A stretch of 64,000 nt of DNA from Basipetospora chlamydospora. Lineage: Eukaryota; Ascomycota; Sordariomycetes; Microascales. Below the pieces are notes generated by a model that was given only the letters and a program-made list of their open reading frames with translations, was not told the origin of the DNA and did not search any database. Location of the stretch: contig BCHP01000002.1 of the NCBI GenBank assembly GCA_001599675.1, positions 5,320,981-5,384,980 of the forward strand, given 5' to 3'. Positions 58,210 to 64,000 of this stretch are shown in pieces; the stretch's first letter is position 1; each line of letters starts with the position of its first letter. A program made the position numbers and the translations under genes.

Positions 58210-59003
58210 ATATGGAGCGACAGGTCGGGGTACACAGTGTACAGCATAGGGCTCCGTGGCAGGACGGCACAGACACCGCCACCCGTATCGCCGAGAAACC
58301 CAACCCAAGTCAAGGAGCCACTGGGACAGGGAGGAGCTAAAGAGCTATCGTGTGATCCTTCGTGCAGGGCTGGAGCGACCTGTCAACCAAGGCGGTTTCA
58401 GTGTCGAGTTCACCCCACAAGCCTTTCGCGTGAGCCAAGCTGCGTGGGAGGCATTCGTCGTCCGCTTCACTGCGGCAAACGCCCCAAGCATACACGACGA
58501 GGAGCCTGTCCTTTCGTACCCGTCCGATTACGGTCTCGCAAGGTTCCCGGCTCTCCTCAGGAAGCTCGCCTTCAAGAAACGCAGCAGCAAGCCAAAGGAA
58601 CGACCCCGTCGCCCCCTCCAGCTTCCTCAGACGACAGCGACTTTGATATAATACCACTCTCCCGATCGTCACTGCGTGAAGAGGCGACCGTGGAGCTCCT
58701 TAAGTCGCTCCTCGAGTACGTCATAACCTTCTGCATTCCATACTGTACGGACGCGACGACGACGACGACGAAGCTGGCAGTGCGAACGTCAGAAAAGCAT
58801 AGCTGGAAAGGCCTCGTATGTCAGCTGTTCCATGCGGACGACGACGGCGGTGTCGAGGACCGCGGAAAGACCGCGGCAGATTACATTCTATTTGAATGTA
58901 AGAAGAGGTTTTCCACCAACTTAAGAAGATAAACGGCAAGCTCTTAGCCCAGATCTTGGCTGAAGCCATTTCTGTACGCCGATCCACTGAAGTCGAACGG
59001 TAG
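58210..59003 (+). pseudogene. Decayed or mis-framed gene of unknown function
   Basis: Coding-like sequence runs through three frames in turn. One frame gives REELKSYRVILRAGLERPVN and GFSVEFTPQAFRVSQAAWEA and ends at 58651. A second takes over from about 58580 (SSDDSDFDIIPLSRSSLREE, then ATVELLKSLLEYVITFCIPY). A third gives KLLAQILAEAISVRRS up to a stop at 59003. No consistent GT-AG introns join them, so frameshifts or decay are likely. The family is not recognised. The AT-rich flanks fit a relic. Confidence 0.33.
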
Positions 59004-59675
59004 ATTGAAAGCTCCTCTGCAAACGGTTCAGCTTTACACTGACCAGGCAACACGTCAGGGTCTTTCTTCATCATTGCTGCAACGAGCGCTGTGGTCAGAT
59101 TCTTCTGCGTCACATTCCAGCCTGAGTACCTGGACTAGAAATCGGGACAGGTTTCCCAGGCAACACTCCCAGTCACAACATCTCCCCCTTACAACTTGAT
59201 AGTTCCGAGGAGAAAAAAGAAACAAAGGAAACGTACCTATGCGTCCTAGCAGGGATCTTGCGGTAGTACGAGTCAAGGCCTGGGCCACAAGGGACTGCCA
59301 GCGACGTTTCTTCACAAGAGACATGACACAAGACGAGCAGGCATGCGCTGAGCAGGGCGTGTGGATGCCAGCGCCGGGCCTCGACGGACCTGTACCTCCC
59401 TCGGGTCCGCGGCCGTACGGGTGCAGGGAGATGTATATATAGCCTCACCCTGCGTGGGTGTCCAACTCTGAAGTCGGGCGTGATCTAACGTCCCAAAACT
59501 GAAGAGATTCTGTGTCGGTCAGGCCGGTATCGCTAATAAGATAGAGGTATGGAGGAAGTTCCCAGAGTGGACAAACGCCAAAGTGCATGCGCCGACCAAA
59601 GCACCATAGAAAAGAAATAGAAAAGAAAGTTGCAATCGTGACAAACCGTCCGCACACCTCCCACGCAACCCTGCC
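59004..59675. other. Intergenic region
   Basis: Between the decayed locus and the 3' end of the transporter gene. No feature is recognised. Confidence 0.35.
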
Positions 59676-61318
59676 TCAGTCAAGCCTCCTCTCCCGGCCC
59701 CAAACCTCATCCGCATCCTTCCTCCCTAGAGTCTCGGGCACCCTCCACGACACGAACACCCCGGACGCCAGCGCGAACCCGGCGAACAGGAAGTACACCC
59801 ACCCGGCGCCGCCCAACCAGGCGTTCAGCCAGTTGTTGACGAGGGGGAAGAACTGCACAACGAGGAAGGTGGCGATGTAGTTGGACCCGAGGCACCACGA
59901 CTGCGTGGCGCCCACGGCCTCCTGCCCCACGAGCTCCGACGCCATAATGAAGGGCACGGGGCCTAGTCCCACGGCGAAGAAGCCCACGAAGCAGAGCACG
60001 GCCAGGGCAGAGATGAACTTGAGGCCGAAGACGATGGAGAGGGCGAGTGCGAGCGAGCTGGAACCCTGGCCCACGATGGAGATGAGGAGGCACCGCTTGC
60101 GGCCGATGCGGTCGGGCAGCGGGGAGCAGGCCAGCGTCATGACAAGGTTGACGAGGGAGATGAGGATGGAGAGGCCGGCGGAGCTGACGGGGAGGAGGTC
60201 GGCGAGGAGCGAGACGGAGTACATGACGATGGAGTTGATGCCGCAGAGTTGCTGGGCGAACATGATGCCCACGCAGGCCACGATGGCCGGGCGATAGAGC
60301 GGGTCGCGCACGACCTCGATGAAGCCTAGGTGTGCACCATCGGACTTGACTATCGGCGTAGCCGGCGCAGGGGGGTTGGCTGCGTCGTCGGAGGGCTGGG
60401 TGAGCAGGCGGGCGCCCTCCGAACCAGCCTCCTCATCATCGCCCTTGGTCCACCCCTCCACCTCAGCGCTAATGTCAAACGTCTTGCCCCTGATACGCTG
60501 TAGCGTCTTCTTCGCCTCACCCGGGTTCCCGTGGGCGGCCAGCCACGCGGGGCTCTCGGGGACGACGCACAATCCCAGCCCCTGCGCCGCCGCGAGCGGC
60601 AGCCCGATGGCGAGGACCCACCTCCACGCGCTCCCGTAGCTCAGGAAGTAGCCCAGGGTCTGCGTGATCAGGATGCCCAGGTTGATGGACACCTGCGTCA
60701 TGGCGCCGAAGATGCCCCTCTCGGCCGGCGGCGCCACCTCGCTGATGTAGAGCGGCACGATGACGGTCGAGGCCCCCGCGGCGATGCCATTGGCGAAGCG
60801 ACCCGCGCCCAGGGCGAGCACGCCGCCCGCGAGGGTCTCGACGGCGGATCCGGCGAGGTAGCACAGGGCCGTGAGGCGCATGGCGGGCAGCCGGCCGCGC
60901 TTGGAGGCTATGGGCCCCGCGGAGAGGGCGCCGGCGAGGCCGCCGAGCGTGAAGACGGAGGATATGGTGGCGAAGGCGGCGTCCGACATGGGTATGCAGT
61001 CGGGCAGCCAGGACGACTGTGAATCATCGCGGGAGGCGAGCGGGGAGGCGAGCCAGACGACGGCGCGGGAGATGAGGGCGGCCTGGATGGACTTCTTGCG
61101 GCAGGTGACGACATCCTGTGGGGCGTTGAGCTCGGCCTGGTCGATAGAGATGTTAGTATTTACGCCTATGAGATTTCCGTAGCACTCCTGGGATGGGAGT
61201 CAGTTGGGGAGCTCACAAGATGGTAGCCGAACTGTAGCGGGCCTAGCGTCGCGATAAAGACGAGGAGAATCAGGTAGGGGCTGACATTGCGAACGCACTG
61301 CCTGAACGAGGTGGACAT
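59676..61318 (-). CDS. Sugar-porter MFS transporter (520 aa, 2 exons)
   Basis: Exon 1 is 61318-61217 (34 codons, MSTSFRQCVRNVSPYLILLV, then IATLGPLQFGYHL) and exon 2 is 61136-59676; donor GTGAGC, acceptor GACCAG, phase zero. About twelve transmembrane helices are predicted from hydrophobicity. Sugar-porter signatures are present: SKRGRLPAMRL (loop 2-3), GRFANGIAAGASTVIVPLYI, SEVAPPAERG, PESPAWLAAHGN before the central loop, QQLCGINSIVMYS in helix 7, DRIGRKRCL (loop 8-9) and PETLGRKDADE at the end. The segment between TM1 and TM2 (AELNAPQDVVTCRKKSIQ) and the general pattern fit the Vps73/YBR241C group of vacuolar or mitochondrial hexose-like transporters. The substrate is not predictable. Starting at the first Met of exon 2's main frame would delete helix 1. 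Confidence 0.9.
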
Positions 61319-61947
61319 GGTTGCGTTCCGGCGGGATCCACGTCCACGATCAACGGCTGCTGGAGTTCGGTTGCAAGATGAAATCGGCGGTTGTTCGCCG
61401 AGGCGAGTTCGAGCTTGGAATCCTGACAGCGTTGGTCGATGGAAGCCGTCGGGAACGAAGCTGGGTGGTGAGGTGAGTCTGTGTCGGCTGGCACTTGATG
61501 CTGACCTGAGCTGAGCTCCCGGTGCTCCGTCACGTGGCGTCACGGATCATGAATCATGATAATTACACCCCTAAGCCTAAGCTGGGCGCTGGGGCCTATT
61601 ATTGAATTTGCAGCGTCTTGGCACCTAACAATAAACTACCGCAGTATTAGCTGAGGCCCCATCTTGCACACAAGGACCACTCCACGTCTGATTCTACGGC
61701 AATTTTCTCCTTTAGCTCATTGAACTTGAGCAGTCTCTGAACGCATTGATACTGCCGAGCAAAGCCTATCTTACCATGCATAGGGTTTCAAGAACCGATT
61801 GACGACCGGCGTGTCTCACATTGAGCAAAGCAGAGGTGTTATATACCATTACCACTATGTAGACAGCATGTCTGTCTGTATGACGTTGGTCTTGCGGGCC
61901 GCTCCATCATACCCAAATCACCTTCGACTTCCCTTGTGGTCTGATAT
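61319..61947. other. Intergenic region
   Basis: Transporter promoter and 3' flank of the NmrA-like gene. AT-rich in the middle. No gene is seen. Confidence 0.4.
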
Positions 61948-62997
61948 CTACGAACCCTTCTCAATCTCCCTCTTCACAACCGTCGCCAGACTCTCCAGGT
62001 CCTGGCCCCGCAGCCCAATGGCGTCGTTGTCCGTCTTCTCGTACAGTGTACCGCCCTCGCCCCAGATCCGCCGGAGCGTGAAAAGCGTCGCGATCGGCTT
62101 CCCGTCCGCCCATGCACCCTCCTCGGCCTTCCGGAGCTCCTCGAGTGAGGCGTACTCCCTGGCCCACGAGGTCCCCGTCTGCTTCTCAAACTCGGCGAGG
62201 ATCTCCTCCGGGGTCACGACGAAGGATTGGATCTTGACGGCTCGGCCGAGCGCGGCGTCGGGGTGTCTCAGGGCAGCCACCACGCCTTTGCCCACGCTGT
62301 AACGATGAAAGTTCCGTTTAACAACCCACTCTTTCCCCATGCGCTCTCCAGGGATAGCTGGCTTTAACCGAAGCATGAAGGGCTGTACTCACTCTGGCAT
62401 CGTTGTAAGCCCAACCTTTCCGTGGCCGTCCTCCAGCAACACCACCCTCTTCCCCTTGACATCATACCCACCAGCCTTCTCCGCCTGCGGGGCGAGCGTG
62501 AAGAACATATCCGCATACGGCCCCGTCACCAGGAACGTACACTGGACCCTCTTCACCTCCTCCCTGGCAAACTTCCGCACTGCCAGCTTCAGCTGGTGGG
62601 GCCGCTCCCCCGCACTTTCCGGCCCATACTCCACATCGGTGCCGTACTCGGAGGGGAAGAACCACCGCACGCTGCCGCCGTCCTGCTCCTCGGCCCAGCG
62701 GAGCAGGTCGACCTGGTGGGCGAGCACATTCCTCCCCACGCACGAGACGACGGTGTCGACGCCCGTGTAGGCGGCCTGGACGTGCTCCTTGTTCGTGACG
62801 TCGCCGGTGGTGACTGCGAGGCCGCGCGAGCGCCAGGTGTCGAGGAGGGTTGCCTTGGTGCGGGCCGTCTCCTCGCTGGTGAAAATGGTGACGCGGTGGA
62901 AGGGCGGGGTGGCGGAGAGGATGGCCTCGGTGATGTAGGTGCCGATCTGGCCTGTGGCGCCAAAGATGAGGATGCTGGAGGGTTTGAAGGTGGTCAT
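61948..62997 (-). CDS. NmrA-like / isoflavone-reductase-like NAD(P)-binding protein (317 aa, 2 exons)
   Basis: Exon 1 is 62997-62393 and exon 2 is 62296-61948; donor GTGAGT, acceptor TTACAG, phases close. An N-terminal Rossmann fold with the dinucleotide motif GATGQIGTYI (about 13-22) is followed by HRVTIFTSEE and VVSCVGRNVLAHQVDLLRWA. The family block VRWFFPSEYGTDVEY and the helix HQLKLAVRKFAREEVKR match atypical short-chain dehydrogenases of the NmrA/isoflavone-reductase group. Length is normal (about 310). Members reduce aromatic or secondary metabolites or act as redox sensors; which applies here cannot be told. No biosynthetic gene cluster is visible beside it. Confidence 0.9.
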
Positions 62998-63564
62998 GGT
63001 CGTGGTCTCGGTTTCAAAGAAGGTAGGAGTCTATACTCGGCAGGGTAGTAGTATCTTGAAGTATGGATGCTTGGAGGGGAGATAGGTTGACGGTCTTTGC
63101 CCTCTTTTATATACAGACTGGAAGTTCCGTCGTTTCACCAGAGGACCGAGGCATTGCCATTAATAAGCATGCAGGAACCATTACACGATTTTGGGGGAAA
63201 TCACGAGACTGAGAGCATCTTCACTAACGCGTGGAGTCGCAGTCGAAGTTGAAGTCCTGCTGGAGAAGGAACACTACAGTGTGTGCTTCAAACCAACAAA
63301 GGAAGGAACACTGAACTCACCAGCTTCAGCTTCAACTTCACCTTCAGCTTCAATTTCAACACCCAAAAGCCTGAGAGGATTTCTCTCCACATCAAACCGA
63401 ATTGTTCCATTGCCGGCCTCCTGCTCATGCTCGTGGACCATCACGCGGCACGGAACACCCAACATTAACCCCCTGCGGCCTCGTATATTCAAGCCTATCC
63501 CATCATCAAGTACGCACTCGATGCGGCAAACAGACCAGACCGCTATATAGCTTTACAAATTACA
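62998..63564. other. Divergent promoter of the NmrA-like and F-box-like genes
   Basis: 567 bp between start codons. It contains a hexanucleotide-like imperfect repeat at 63321-63362 and TATATA at 63544-63549 just before the plus-strand ATG. Confidence 0.4.
63321..63362 (+). repeat. Imperfect CTTCAR-type hexanucleotide repeat
   Basis: About seven degenerate copies of a TTCAGC/TTCAAC unit in tandem upstream of the F-box-like gene. Confidence 0.7.
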
Positions 63565-64000
63565 ATGGCATCTGCATCTACCCCCATCTTCTCAGAGTAC
63601 ACATTCCGCTCTCCACGCCCTGGTTACTTCCTAGGCGATTCGCGCACCCCGGACAACGAGCCCAACCCAGTTGCCACCTTCACCCTCAAAGACCATGAGC
63701 CAGCCTCCCGGGCCCCAGGCTTGGGCGACCTCGACAAGCTACCCCTAGAACTCCTCCACGACATCGTCGCCAGAACCGATGTCCGCACCGCCGTCATCTT
63801 CCGTAGCGTCAGCCAGAGCTCCAGGGACGTCGTCGACTCGCTGCGTTGCTTCCGGCGGGTGGCGGCGTTCCCCAGGCTCCTCGGTGCCGCATACTACACC
63901 CGCGCCGCCCATCGAATCGACATCCTGGCTAAGAGCGTCGAGAACACCCAGTGCGCCAGTTGTGATCACTTTGGTGACCTCTTCTGCCTCCTCGCTGGGG
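63565..64000 (+). CDS. F-box-like protein, N-terminal part (runs off the window)
   Basis: The frame is open from the ATG at 63565 (context ttacaATGg) to the window edge, at least 145 residues. After an N-terminal segment (MASASTPIFSEYTFRSPRPG), residues about 55-95 read LDKLPLELLHDIVARTDVRT and AVIFRSVSQSSRDVVDSL, a good match to the F-box helix pattern LPxELxxxI. F-box proteins bind Skp1 and present targets to SCF ubiquitin ligases. A possible zinc-binding CASCDHFGDLFC follows. The C-terminal target-binding part is outside the window. Confidence 0.75.
   Translation, partial: MASASTPIFSEYTFRSPRPGYFLGDSRTPDNEPNPVATFTLKDHEPASRAPGLGDLDKLPLELLHDIVARTDVRTAVIFRSVSQSSRDVVDSLRCFRRVAAFPRLLGAAYYTRAAHRIDILAKSVENTQCASCDHFGDLFCLLAG

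Noticed and set aside
1..64000. CRISPR arrays, bacterial operons, ribosomal RNA genes or complete transposons
   Set aside because: None seen; gene structure is eukaryotic with spliceosomal introns, and no transposase or reverse transcriptase is readable.

Overview
The window is nuclear DNA from a filamentous ascomycete fungus (Pezizomycotina, most likely Sordariomycetes). The evidence is: GC-rich coding exons; many short introns (mostly about 55-130 nt) with GTRNGY-type donors and CTAAC branch sites; an aNNATG start context; and a gene set (INO1, isocitrate lyase, CCZ1, UTP25, eIF3f, MIC12, neutral-type trehalase, R3H/SUZ protein, zinc-knuckle RS protein) typical of these fungi. I rebuilt gene models by eye, joining exons where frame, splice sites and family conservation agree. 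Each CDS entry spans start codon to stop codon and lists its exons. There are 24 gene entries: 21 complete protein-coding models, a partial gene at each edge and one decayed locus. Intergenic DNA is plentiful and carries microsatellites, very long poly-A runs and a recurring nonamer, TACTCCGTA/TACGGAGTA.

Layout. 0-4.7 kb: C-terminal end of an unrecognised gene, a small hypothetical protein and a minus-strand LIM-domain (paxillin-like) gene with two upstream exons. 4.7-9.4 kb: a long gene-free stretch ahead of INO1 (inositol-3-phosphate synthase). 11.9-19 kb: an unrecognised acidic protein, a zinc-knuckle/RS-rich RNA-binding protein and an R3H/SUZ protein. 19.9-23.9 kb: eIF3f and UTP25, head to head. 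24.2-24.8 kb: two tRNA-like (possibly SINE-like) sequences and a strong GC hairpin. 24.9-31.6 kb: mitochondrial bL17 and MIC12 head to head, a hypothetical coiled-coil protein and an EFM6-type lysine methyltransferase. 31.6-35.4 kb: gene-free, with a 95-nt A tract. 35.4-42.3 kb: a secreted double-psi beta-barrel protein, CCZ1 and isocitrate lyase.

44.5-53.9 kb is the most unusual part. Four neighbouring genes encode a trypsin/V8-like serine protease with a visible His-Asp-Ser triad, a lectin-like beta-propeller, an ankyrin-repeat plus von Willebrand A protein with an intact metal-binding site and a hydrophobic helix, and a caspase-fold (clan CD) peptidase with visible His and Cys. These domain types recur in self/non-self recognition and regulated cell-death systems, and here they form one block between metabolic genes. 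I treat it as a candidate undescribed fungal conflict or cell-death cassette; the function is inference only.

54.5-64 kb: a shortened neutral-type trehalase lacking the usual N-terminal regulatory region, a decayed gene, a sugar-porter MFS transporter, an NmrA-like oxidoreductase and the start of an F-box-like gene running off the window. INO1, trehalase, isocitrate lyase and the sugar porter all concern carbon metabolism, but they are dispersed and nothing shows co-regulation.
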